This document shows, piece by piece, positions 17,279 to 24,641 of a stretch of DNA of 64,000 nt. Below the pieces are notes generated by a model that worked only from the letters and a program-made list of their open reading frames with translations, did no database searches and had not been told where the DNA came from. The stretch covers positions 1,178,001-1,242,000 of the forward strand of contig OZ246020.1 of the NCBI GenBank assembly GCA_965230795.1, read 5' to 3'. This DNA is from PZPK01 sp965230795 (lineage in GTDB: Bacteria > Pseudomonadota > Gammaproteobacteria > Pseudomonadales > Oleiphilaceae). Position 1 is the stretch's first letter. Each line of letters opens with the position of its first letter. Made by a program: the position numbers and the translations under genes.

Positions 17279-19187
17279 CATTCCCCCAATTGAGCAAACC
17301 CAAACATCGAATTCGTCGGAATCCGAAGCGCCGCAGGCGGATGCTCCCGCCCCCGGGTTTGACTCAAAAAACTTTCTCAAACGCCTGGCCACCACCTCCG
17401 GTGTGTATCGTATGCTGGATGATCAGGGCGAGGTGCTTTACGTGGGCAAGGCCCGCAATCTGAAAAACCGGGTATCGAGCTATTTCAACAAGTCGGGCCT
17501 ATCGGTCAAGACGCGTTCGCTCGTTACCAAAATTGCCAACATCGAAGTCACGCTCACCAACAGTGAAACCGACGCCCTGATTCTCGAACAGAATCTCATC
17601 AAGAGTCTTAAACCGCCTTACAATATTCTGCTGCGTGATGACAAATCCTACCCCTATATCTATCTCGCCAGTGATAAGGAGTTTCCGTCCCTGTCTCTCA
17701 AAAGAGTGCGCAGCAAGGGGAAAACCGGACAGTATTTTGGCCCCTTTCCCAGTTCCGGCTCGGTAAGAGAAAGCCTCAAGCTGCTGGAGAAGATTTTTAA
17801 GGTGCGTCAGTGTGAAGAAAGTTTTTATCGCAATCGTTCGCGCCCTTGTCTGCAATATCAGATTCATCGCTGCAAGGCGCCTTGTGTCGGTCTGGTTAGC
17901 AAAGAAGAGTATCAGCAGGATGTGGATGATGTGGTGATGTTTCTGCAGGGCAAGAGTCCGGAGCTGCTGCGCAAGCTGATCGCGAAAATGGAGCTGGCGG
18001 CGGCTGATCTGCAGTTTGAGAAAGCCGCCGAACTGCGAGACCAGATTGAGCACTTGCGGCATGTGCAGGAAGATCAGGCTGTTGAGTCGGGCAGTATGGA
18101 TCTGGATGTCGTTGCCATGGCGGCCGGCCCCGGAGTTGCGGCCTTTTCGATGCTGTATGTGCGCAAGGGTCGCATTCTTGGGCACAAAAATTACTTCCCA
18201 AAATTGCCACTGGAAGCCTCCGATGAGGACAAGCTGGCTGCATTTGTTGAGCAGTATTACGTGGGACAGCATGAATCACGTGATATGCCGAAAGAAGTAA
18301 TTCTGCCGCTGGCTCTGCCCAATGAAACGCTGATCAATGAAGCCCTGCGCACCATGCAGGGTAGCGAAGTCCGTTTCGCTCACCGGGTCAAGCTGGCGCG
18401 GGCTCAATGGCAGAAACTCGCTAAAACCAATGTGGACAACGCGCTTGCCACCTATCTCAGCAATAAGGAAAACGTGTTCCACCGCATGGAGGCTCTGAGT
18501 CAGCTCTTGGGTCTGGAAGAGCATCCCAAACGCATGGAGTGTTTCGATATCAGCCACAGCTCCGGTGAAAAAACCGTGGCGTCGTGCGTAGTGTTTAACG
18601 AGGCAGGACCGAACAAGTCTGACTATCGACGCTTCAACATTGAAGGCATAGAGCCGGGTGATGACTACGCCGCCATGCGGCAGGTGCTGAGTCGTCGCTA
18701 CCGAAATCTCAAGGACAATCCGGAAAAGTGGCCGGACATCATTTTTATAGATGGTGGCAAAGGCCAACTAAATCTGGCGATAGAGGTCATGAACGCGTTA
18801 AACTTGCCGGAGTTGCGGCTGGTGGGGATCGCCAAAGGGGTCACGCGCAAACCCGGTTTTGAAACCTTGCTGATCCCAAACAAGAACGGTGGACTCAATA
18901 CCGTCTCGTGCTCGGCAGATAATCCGGGCCTGCATTTGATCCAGCAGATTCGTGACGAATCGCATCGATTTGCGATTACCGGGCATCGTAATCGCCGGGA
19001 TAAAGCCCGCAGTCAATCTGCTCTGGAGCAGATAGATGGCGTGGGACCCAAGCGGCGACGCGACTTACTGCGCTATTTTGGTAGCGTGCAAAACATTAAA
19101 AAAGCCTCTATTGATGAGATAGCCAAGGTGTCTGGCATCAGTTCAGCGCTGGCAGAGCATATCTATCTCGTACTCCATGGAGATTAA
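17265..19187 (+). CDS. uvrC: excinuclease ABC subunit C
   Basis: 640 residues. The GIY-YIG nuclease begins at TSGVYRMLDDQGEVLYVGKA, then the Cys-rich linker (RQCEESF, RPCLQYQIHRCKAPCVG), the UVR motif that binds UvrB (LQFEKAAELRDQIEHL), the RNase H-like C-terminal nuclease (FDISHSSG ... FIDGGKGQL) and tandem helix-hairpin-helix motifs. It carries ~30 extra Ser/Pro/Glu-rich residues before the usual start, in the part that overlaps gacA; no later in-frame ATG exists before the domain. Confidence 0.97.
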   Translation: MPPNNIPPIEQTQTSNSSESEAPQADAPAPGFDSKNFLKRLATTSGVYRMLDDQGEVLYVGKARNLKNRVSSYFNKSGLSVKTRSLVTKIANIEVTLTNSETDALILEQNLIKSLKPPYNILLRDDKSYPYIYLASDKEFPSLSLKRVRSKGKTGQYFGPFPSSGSVRESLKLLEKIFKVRQCEESFYRNRSRPCLQYQIHRCKAPCVGLVSKEEYQQDVDDVVMFLQGKSPELLRKLIAKMELAAADLQFEKAAELRDQIEHLRHVQEDQAVESGSMDLDVVAMAAGPGVAAFSMLYVRKGRILGHKNYFPKLPLEASDEDKLAAFVEQYYVGQHESRDMPKEVILPLALPNETLINEALRTMQGSEVRFAHRVKLARAQWQKLAKTNVDNALATYLSNKENVFHRMEALSQLLGLEEHPKRMECFDISHSSGEKTVASCVVFNEAGPNKSDYRRFNIEGIEPGDDYAAMRQVLSRRYRNLKDNPEKWPDIIFIDGGKGQLNLAIEVMNALNLPELRLVGIAKGVTRKPGFETLLIPNKNGGLNTVSCSADNPGLHLIQQIRDESHRFAITGHRNRRDKARSQSALEQIDGVGPKRRRDLLRYFGSVQNIKKASIDEIAKVSGISSALAEHIYLVLHGD

Positions 19188-19209
19188 GACTGGCCAAGCC
19201 TGATTGGAT

Positions 19210-19770
19210 ATGAATTTACCCAATATACTAACGCTGTCGCGGATCATTCTGATCCCGGTATTTGTCATCGCCTATTACCTTCCGTTCAGTTGGAACCACC
19301 AGGCCTGTGCGGCGTTATTTGCTATTGCTGCGGCTACCGACTGGCTGGACGGCTTTCTGGCGCGTCGCTGGAATCAAACTACGCCTTTCGGTGCGTTTCT
19401 GGATCCGGTCGCAGACAAGCTAATGGTCGCCATGTCGCTGGCAGTGATTATCGAGTTTTATCAAACCCCCTGGATTACCGTGCCCTCCATGATCATTATC
19501 GGTCGTGAAATCGTGGTGTCAGCGCTGCGGGAGTGGATGGCGGAGCGGGGCAAGCGCGACAATGTTGCCGTGTCCTATATCGGCAAAGTGAAAACCGCCT
19601 GCCAGATGTGGGCGATCCTGCTGCTGTTGCTGGGGTTGAGTGATGGCTGGGTGTTCTGGAGTGGAATCGGGCTGGTTTACCTGGCGGCAGGCATGACCCT
19701 GTGGTCCATGTATTTGTACCTGACTGCCTCCTGGGAATACCTGTTTGCCCCGGAAGACAAGGCTTCCTGA
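19210..19770 (+). CDS. pgsA: CDP-diacylglycerol-glycerol-3-phosphate 3-phosphatidyltransferase
   Basis: 186 residues from the ATG at 19210 (an in-frame TTG at 19204 is less likely; family members begin MNxPNxLTLxR). The CDP-alcohol phosphotransferase signature D-x2-DG-x2-AR-x8-G-x3-D-x3-D is complete in TDWLDGFLARRWNQTTPFGA followed by FLDPVADKL. Four to five membrane helices. It makes phosphatidylglycerol phosphate in the inner membrane. Third gene of the gacA-uvrC-pgsA block that leads into tRNA genes. Confidence 0.95.
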   Translation: MNLPNILTLSRIILIPVFVIAYYLPFSWNHQACAALFAIAAATDWLDGFLARRWNQTTPFGAFLDPVADKLMVAMSLAVIIEFYQTPWITVPSMIIIGREIVVSALREWMAERGKRDNVAVSYIGKVKTACQMWAILLLLLGLSDGWVFWSGIGLVYLAAGMTLWSMYLYLTASWEYLFAPEDKAS

Positions 19771-19799
19771 AAAATAACGAAATCGGGTCATTTCGGCGC

Positions 19800-19827
19800 T
19801 TGACACCCTAATCGAATCCGTTAATAT
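19800..19827 (+). promoter_or_regulatory. sigma-70 promoter for the tRNA block
   Basis: TTGACA at 19800-19805, 16-base spacer, TAATAT at 19822-19827, then a GC-rich discriminator (GCGCC) as in stringently controlled stable-RNA promoters. The transcript would run through the tRNA-Gly echo before tRNA-Gly. Confidence 0.75.
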
Positions 19828-19889
19828 ATGCGCCACTTTCGAGGTGCGAGACCGACGCCTCGACTTGCGAAGGCAAGTAAAACTCGGAC

Positions 19890-20063
19890 AGAATTTTGCG
19901 GGAATAGCTCAGTTGGGCGTAGCAAGCGGTAGCAAAACATCGTTTTGCGCGAAGCGGAGCGACAGCAATCTGGGATTGCTGGCCGGGATTAGCACAACAA
20001 AGCGTGCTCTAAATGATTCCGAACCGCACCTTGTGTGAGCAAGTAAAATATCTAAAGAATTTT
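19890..20063 (+). repeat. tRNA-Gly 'echo': 5' tRNA copy plus hairpin-rich spacer
   Basis: 19890-19916 repeats, base for base, the eight bases upstream of tRNA-Gly and its first 19 nt, breaking off in the D loop after GTTGG. The real tRNA begins 166 bp later. The spacer has perfect hairpins GCAAAAC/GTTTTGC and AGCAATC/GATTGCT, plus AGCAC/GTGCT. It cannot yield a functional tRNA: anticodon and T arms are absent. Confidence 0.85.
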
Positions 20064-20139
20064 GCGGGAATAGCTCAGTTGGTAGAGCACAACCTTGCCA
20101 AGGTTGGGGTCGCGAGTTCGAATCTCGTTTCCCGCTCCA
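20064..20139 (+). tRNA. tRNA-Gly (GCC)
   Basis: 76 nt with encoded CCA. Acceptor GCGGGAA pairs with TTCCCGC, anticodon loop TTGCCAA gives GCC, and the T arm contains GTTCGAATC. Cloverleaf complete. Confidence 0.97.
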
Positions 20140-20150
20140 AATAACAAAAG

Positions 20151-20174
20151 CCTCGGTTTTATCCGAGGTTTTTT
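20151..20174 (+). terminator. terminator after tRNA-Gly
   Basis: CCTCGG/CCGAGG stem with a short TTTTAT loop and six Ts, 12 bp after tRNA-Gly. It should separate tRNA-Gly from the tRNA-Cys/Leu transcript, whose promoter I cannot point to with confidence. Confidence 0.8.
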
Positions 20175-20231
20175 GTTAGCGGGCCAGTATTTTCTCAGTG
20201 TTCAAAAATAACTGAGAACTTAGCCCGAACA

Positions 20232-20353
20232 AGTTATGGCGCGATAGCAAAGCGCCGAGGGCGACAGCCCGAACATAAGGTAAAGAGTGCACTGGATTGC
20301 TGCAATCCAATCACCGAAGGCTTGGTGCTACACTCTTCACCAGTACTAGTTAT
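20232..20353 (+). repeat. tRNA-Cys 'echo': 5' tRNA copy plus foldable spacer
   Basis: 20232-20254 repeats six upstream bases and the first 17 nt of tRNA-Cys; the real gene starts 116 bp after the copy. The spacer includes CACTGGATTGC, a scrap of the tRNA-Cys anticodon arm turned into the perfect hairpin GGATTGC-T-GCAATCC, next to CACC/GGTG, all enclosed by AAGAGTG/CACTCTT. It would fold as a three-way junction. Confidence 0.85.
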
Positions 20354-20427
20354 GGCGCGATAGCAAAGCGGTTATGCACTGGATTGCAAATCCACGTAGG
20401 CCGGTTCGACTCCGGCTCGCGCCTCCA
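20354..20427 (+). tRNA. tRNA-Cys (GCA)
   Basis: 74 nt with CCA. Acceptor GGCGCGA pairs with TCGCGCC, anticodon loop ATTGCAAAT gives GCA, T arm GGTTCGACTCC. Confidence 0.97.
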
Positions 20428-20468
20428 TTTCCTTTTGGCCTAATCGGCTCGAATCGATACACAAGCCT

Positions 20469-20648
20469 CCCTCCGCCCGGGTGGCGAAATTGGTAGACGA
20501 AGCGCAGGATGCGCGAGTGTCGCGATAGGCAGGAGCCGATAGCGACCGCAAGGAAATGAAGAGAGTAAGCGAAGCTTGCAACCTGACTTGCGTCGACAAG
20601 GATCAGTGCTTGTAAAGTTTTCAACCTCGGCAAAGCCCACCCCCCTCC
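20469..20648 (+). repeat. tRNA-Leu(UAA) 'echo': 5' tRNA copy plus spacer
   Basis: 20469-20499 repeats six upstream bases and the first 25 nt of tRNA-Leu(UAA), breaking off just after the D arm. The real gene starts 174 bp after the copy. The next 48 bases (20500-20547) contain GCGC-aggat-GCGC and GTCGC/GCGAC hairpins and closely match the same part of the tRNA-Leu(CAG) echo at 38918-38966. Confidence 0.85.
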
Positions 20649-20735
20649 GCCCGGGTGGCGAAATTGGTAGACGCAAGGGACTTAAAATCCCTCGGTGGCA
20701 ACACCGTGCCGGTTCGATTCCGGCCCCGGGCACCA
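20649..20735 (+). tRNA. tRNA-Leu (UAA)
   Basis: 87 nt with long variable arm and CCA. Acceptor GCCCGGG pairs with CCCGGGC; loop CTTAAAA gives anticodon UAA; T arm GGTTCGATTCC. Confidence 0.97.
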
Positions 20736-21063
20736 TTTAAATCAACAGGTTAATTTTTCTCTGCCTTCTTGATGTTATTCTTTGAATGCTGTGTAGGCGG
20801 TTTGTCGATTACTTTGAAAAACAGAGACAAGAGTAGAGAAAACGGGCCTCAATTAATTAATCGCAAAAAGCGCCTCGGGCATGGGTAAAGCGGCTTCCGA
20901 TAAGCAGACCCCTGAGCAGTTATTTTCCGCCGCAAAAGCTCTGTCATTGTAATCCCCCTAAAAATTCACCCAGTTCACGTCTAGCAGCCAATTTACATCT
21001 GACACATCCCAAACCAGGCGCTATTATTTAAATCAACGACTTAACTTTCTGATTTGCGACCGA
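20736..21063. other. 328-bp gap flanked by a short direct repeat
   Basis: No gene found. The first bases after tRNA-Leu (ATTTAAATCAAC, then TTAA) recur at about 21025-21046, just before the L,D-transpeptidase gene. A 23-codon frame at 20881 is too short and unsupported. The near-repeat could be an old integration scar or chance AT-rich similarity. Confidence 0.4.
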
Positions 21064-22023
21064 ATGCGCTTTCGAAAACTGCTTCATCTTGTTTTACTTC
21101 CTGCCGTCTTATGGTCATCCACTTCAGGTGCGCGTGAGTTTTCCTGGACGGCTCAAGGTGATGTGATTGGCGAGATAGATCGTACGCTTGCCAGCAGTCA
21201 GGATACCTTGTACGACATCGGCATGGCGCACGATATTGGCTTTAATGAAATACGTGATGCCAACCCGGGTGTTGACGCGTGGTTGCCCGGGCCGGACAGG
21301 GAAGTGCTGATTCCGTCCCGGTTTATTTTGCCGAGTATTCGGGAAGGGGTTGTGGTGAACCTTCGCGAATATCGTTTGTATTTTTTCCCCGATGATGGCT
21401 CAAAGGTGATTACCTATCCTGTTGCTGTGGGTCGGGATGAGTCTCCTTCGCCGGTCGTGAATACACACGTTAAGCTAAAAATCGAACAGCCAAACTGGTA
21501 TCCGCCTGAGTCCGTGCGCACTGAATATTTCGATGAGCATGGAAAGGAAATGGAACGGGTCGTGTATCCGGGTCCGAATAACCCGCTTGGCCCGTTTGCG
21601 ATTCAGCTTGATTTGCCGGGGTATTTTATTCACGGCACCAATAAACCATTCGGGATTGGTACCAAAGTGAGTCGGGGATGCATTCGCCTGGACAACGATG
21701 ACCTGGCCAAGTTTATTTGGGAAGTACCAAAGTACACGCCTGTTCACTTTATAAAAGAGTCGGTAAAAGTTGGGATGCAGGGTGAGGCACTGTTCGTCGA
21801 ACTGCATCTCGGAGAGGAAGCAAAAGCTGACCGCGTACAGATCGTCGATCAGGTGATAGAACAGGTGGGGCGCATCGAGAAGTCACATGGATTTGTGGCC
21901 ATTGATTTTCTTGCTCTCGATCGGGCAATAGAGGATGCGTCCGGCTTACCTCAGAAAATAGGCACAAAAAAGACTGACCTTGCACGGGTCAGCCTGTCTC
22001 GTTTACATCAGCAAATCAGGTAA
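21064..22023 (+). CDS. periplasmic L,D-transpeptidase (ErfK/YbiS/YcfS type)
   Basis: 319 residues: Sec signal peptide (1-23), a LysM-like segment (DTLYDIGMAHDIGFNEIRDANPGVDAWLPG in outline), then the YkuD catalytic domain with HGTNKPFGIG and the nucleophile Cys in SRGCIRL. Such enzymes attach Braun-type lipoprotein to peptidoglycan or make 3-3 cross-links. The gene for a small Ala-rich lipoprotein lies convergent 10 bp away, a plausible substrate. The C-terminal ~70 residues are an uncharacterised tail. Confidence 0.9.
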   Translation: MRFRKLLHLVLLPAVLWSSTSGAREFSWTAQGDVIGEIDRTLASSQDTLYDIGMAHDIGFNEIRDANPGVDAWLPGPDREVLIPSRFILPSIREGVVVNLREYRLYFFPDDGSKVITYPVAVGRDESPSPVVNTHVKLKIEQPNWYPPESVRTEYFDEHGKEMERVVYPGPNNPLGPFAIQLDLPGYFIHGTNKPFGIGTKVSRGCIRLDNDDLAKFIWEVPKYTPVHFIKESVKVGMQGEALFVELHLGEEAKADRVQIVDQVIEQVGRIEKSHGFVAIDFLALDRAIEDASGLPQKIGTKKTDLARVSLSRLHQQIR

Positions 22024-22033
22024 AAAACGGATA

Positions 22034-22348
22034 TTACTTGCTACTCGCTTTTTGCAGCATGCGTTCGGCTTTCTCCGCGGTTTCTTCAGCTTTCATCATC
22101 GCTGCCTTGGCGGCTTGCAACGCTTCTTCAGCTTTTGCCATCGCTGCCTTGGCTTTTGCGTCCGCGCTTTTTGCTGTTTGTGCCGCCGCGTCAGCAGATG
22201 TCTGTGCTGCCATAGCGGCAGTTTTTGCTTCCGTAGCGTCGGTGCTTGCCGTATTCAGGCTGGCCTGATCTTCTTTAGACAGGTTTGCACACCCTGTTGT
22301 CAGAACAATAGTGGAAGCTGCTCCGAGCATAATGAGTTTTTTTAACAT
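22034..22348 (-). CDS. Lpp/OprI-like alanine-rich coiled-coil lipoprotein
   Basis: 104 residues. Lipobox TTGC at the end of the signal peptide, then an almost uninterrupted Ala/Lys/Glu heptad helix ending in SK. This matches the murein-lipoprotein plan: lipidated N-terminus in the outer membrane, rod, and C-terminal Lys that can be joined to peptidoglycan. It is longer than E. coli Lpp (78) and closer to OprI-type proteins. The neighbouring L,D-transpeptidase fits this role. Confidence 0.85.
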   Translation of the reverse strand: MLKKLIMLGAASTIVLTTGCANLSKEDQASLNTASTDATEAKTAAMAAQTSADAAAQTAKSADAKAKAAMAKAEEALQAAKAAMMKAEETAEKAERMLQKASSK

Positions 22349-22572
22349 GAGGCTCTCCGTTTTTTTATTTCGTATTCCAGTCGCATTGTATTAATTCGGT
22401 CGACTAGCTAATAAGTTTAGCGAAGGTACTGATTTAAGAAAGTTTCTGCTTTGATAAAGTGTTGATATCCTTCATTTCTCAAAGAGAGAATACGAAAACG
22501 ATTACAAAAAACGACTGGAAAAAACAACTGGAAAGTCGTCTGGATTATGGTGGAGATTCAAGCGTCCTGGTT

Positions 22573-22623
22573 TTGTCCTACACATTCCTGAGTAGATCCT
22601 CAATTGTATGACTGTGCTACAAT
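22573..22623. promoter_or_regulatory. putative GntR operator region upstream of gntR
   Basis: TTGTCCTACA at 22573-22582 is the exact reverse complement of TGTAGGACAA in the alkB promoter. A second palindrome, ATTGTA-N9-TACAAT, spans 22603-22623, 24 bp before the gntR start. Both resemble FadR-class operator logic (inverted TTGT/ACAA). Inference from shared sequence. Confidence 0.5.
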
Positions 22624-22647
22624 CCGTTTAAATAACAAGGATTCCCC

Positions 22648-23319
22648 ATGAACAGTACAGCCCCTTTCCAAGCCCCCGAAAGTCTCTCGGAACAGATCGC
22701 TCAACATATCGGCCGCCTGATCATCAAGGGTGAGCTGGCACCCTGCGAGCGCATTCAGGAGTTGAAAATCTGTTCTGATCTGGGAGTCAGCCGCGGGCCG
22801 GTAAGAGAAGCCTTGCTGATTCTGGAGCGGCGGCATCTGGTGGATATTCTTCCCCGCAAAGGCGCCATGGTATCATCGCTGACGCCGCACAATGTGAATG
22901 CGCTGTATGACTTTTATATTTCGCTGCTGAAAATGCTGGTGACAGCACTCGCGGATAAGTGGACTGAGATCGCTTCACTGCAACCCTTGATAGACAAAAT
23001 CACCGCCATGTCAAAGCTGGATGAGCATTCTTCGGAAGAGGTTGAGAAGTTGCTGGAAAGCGGATTTGAGTTGATGCACGATGCGGCAGCTCTGGTAGAT
23101 AATCCTTATCTGCTTGAGGCGCTGGAAAATCTCCGACCTGCCATTCATCGTACCTATTACTTGTCCATGCAGGTGCGCAATGACGGTATCAGGAACAGCC
23201 GTACCTTCTTCAATAGCATGGCCAAGGGTGTCACCGAGCGTGATCATGAGTTTCTGGTGAAGGCAGTGCATGACTTTGCCGATCATCAGCGGGCGATTGT
23301 GCTTCAGGTATTGGACTAG
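22648..23319 (+). CDS. GntR-family transcriptional regulator (FadR/FCD type)
   Basis: 223 residues. Winged helix at 10-75 (LSEQIAQHIGRLIIKGELAPCERIQ in outline, then SRGPVREALLILERRHLVDILPRKGAMV) and an all-helical FCD effector domain after it. Such regulators sense acids or acyl-CoAs. It lies 1.3 kb upstream of alkB with only one divergent gene between, and shares a 10-bp promoter word with alkB, so control of alkane oxidation is a reasonable inference. Confidence 0.88.
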   Translation: MNSTAPFQAPESLSEQIAQHIGRLIIKGELAPCERIQELKICSDLGVSRGPVREALLILERRHLVDILPRKGAMVSSLTPHNVNALYDFYISLLKMLVTALADKWTEIASLQPLIDKITAMSKLDEHSSEEVEKLLESGFELMHDAAALVDNPYLLEALENLRPAIHRTYYLSMQVRNDGIRNSRTFFNSMAKGVTERDHEFLVKAVHDFADHQRAIVLQVLD

Positions 23320-23325
23320 GCGCGT

Positions 23326-24468
23326 TCAGAACAGGCCATTGCCGCGGTCAATGTATTCGACCTGTTTACGCGGAATACCGTTAAAGGCTTCATCCAGGGT
23401 CAGTTCCACGCCGCCCACCGGCACACTGAAAAAGGCGCCAGCCGGGGCGATCACCGTTGTTTGATCCACCGGATCTGTCCACTCCACTGCTTGCTTCTGA
23501 AATGACATAAACCAGCCGCCGGTTGGTTCGTAAGTGCCATCTGCCTGTTTCTCGCCTACCTCCAGACTTTCAAATTGCGATAAGGGGAAACAGGTGGGAA
23601 TGCCAAAGAGGTTACAGTCGGTGGTGTTGAAGTTGATGTTACCGATAAACGGAATGGGGCCGATGCTGAACTGGGAGTTATCGGGCAAACCAATATGGGT
23701 GGCGCGAACAGAGTCGATCTGACCACCCGTTGTGTAGTCGATTTCGCCGTTCACTTCATCCGGTTTGGTAACGAGTTGTGCATCCCCAGCGACCGGTGTG
23801 GCGCCGAGAAGCGCGCCACCAAGACCTATCCACCAAGGGCGGTTGGGCGCGGTGGTCAAGGCGGAAGCCCGGTCGCGAACCTTAATAGGAATGTTGCCGG
23901 TCAAACTGCGTATATTGCCCCCAAACGTACCCCGCGCCTGATGCATGCCGGCCCGAAATCCGACCACCTCACCATCCTCGCTCACCAGTTCAAGATAGGG
24001 ATCAAACAGCTGAAAGGGGACAATCTCGCCTTTTTCGTAATACTTGCCGTCCATCTGAATGCCGGAGTATTCAGCGATCGAGCCCAGGGAAAGATCCTCT
24101 ATCCAGATATCAGCCGGCTGGCTTTCCAGGCCCGGCTCATTGCCCGTGCAGTCGAAGCAAGGCTCACCGTTTTCCCAGCGGTGATATTCGCCCAGTTTCA
24201 GCTCATCAATGTTGAGTTGCGTATTGATCTCCATGCCCAGTGACGCACGAATATAGTCGTAGCGGCCGATGGATTCCGTATCCAGCGCGACATAAGCCTG
24301 TCCCGAAATCTCTGAAAGTTGCTCATCTTCAAGTGGTTGCATTTCTGCCATCAAGGCTGAGGCAAACAGGCTCAAGCCCAAGCTTTGCGCTAGCAACAAC
24401 GCCCACGCTGCCCGCATCCCATGGCGATCGCGATGTCCGGTTTTGAGGGAATTTTTATTGTTATCCAT
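23326..24468 (-). CDS. exported protein next to alkB, unknown function (DUF6160-like)
   Basis: 380 residues. A basic N-terminus and signal peptide (about 20-40) are followed by MQPLEDEQLSEISGQAYVALD, a 'LED-x-LS-x-ISGQA' opening shared by a set of secreted or surface proteins of marine gammaproteobacteria. The rest is beta-rich with many Gly/Asn/Thr turns and two Cys pairs (EPCFDCTGN, TTDCNLFGIPTCF). It diverges from alkB over a 173-bp shared promoter region and ends 6 bp from gntR. Surface attachment or hydrocarbon contact is possible, but unproven. Confidence 0.6.
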   Translation of the reverse strand: MDNNKNSLKTGHRDRHGMRAAWALLLAQSLGLSLFASALMAEMQPLEDEQLSEISGQAYVALDTESIGRYDYIRASLGMEINTQLNIDELKLGEYHRWENGEPCFDCTGNEPGLESQPADIWIEDLSLGSIAEYSGIQMDGKYYEKGEIVPFQLFDPYLELVSEDGEVVGFRAGMHQARGTFGGNIRSLTGNIPIKVRDRASALTTAPNRPWWIGLGGALLGATPVAGDAQLVTKPDEVNGEIDYTTGGQIDSVRATHIGLPDNSQFSIGPIPFIGNINFNTTDCNLFGIPTCFPLSQFESLEVGEKQADGTYEPTGGWFMSFQKQAVEWTDPVDQTTVIAPAGAFFSVPVGGVELTLDEAFNGIPRKQVEYIDRGNGLF

Positions 24469-24500
24469 TGCAAATGATTGCGTGTGTGATCAGAAAAGTG

Positions 24501-24529
24501 TTGACATAATGTTGGATTGTAGGACAATA
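24501..24529 (+). promoter_or_regulatory. alkB promoter with overlapping operator
   Basis: TTGACA at 24501-24506 and a -10 like ACAATA at 24524-24529 (17-base spacer). The palindrome ATTGT-AGG-ACAAT (24516-24528) sits on the -10 and contains TGTAGGACAA, found inverted before gntR. A repressor bound here would block polymerase. Confidence 0.55.
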
Positions 24530-24641
24530 AAACAGTCAAACAAATTGTAAGTGTGAACTCGATCAAGCTTTTCGGCTTGGCGAGGGAGACACAGATCGGA
24601 AACTGCAAAGAACGAGAGTCGAACTCGAAGGGGAGAGGATC

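Noticed and set aside
19898..19990. A second functional tRNA-Gly
   Set aside because: Only the first 19 nt match; anticodon, T arm and acceptor 3' strand are absent.
19844..20038. Small protein gene overlapping the tRNA-Gly echo
   Set aside because: The frame covers the tRNA 5' copy and hairpins; nothing protein-like.
20346..20736. Minus-strand ORFs across tRNA-Cys and tRNA-Leu
   Set aside because: They are antisense to intact tRNA genes; such frames are common annotation artefacts.
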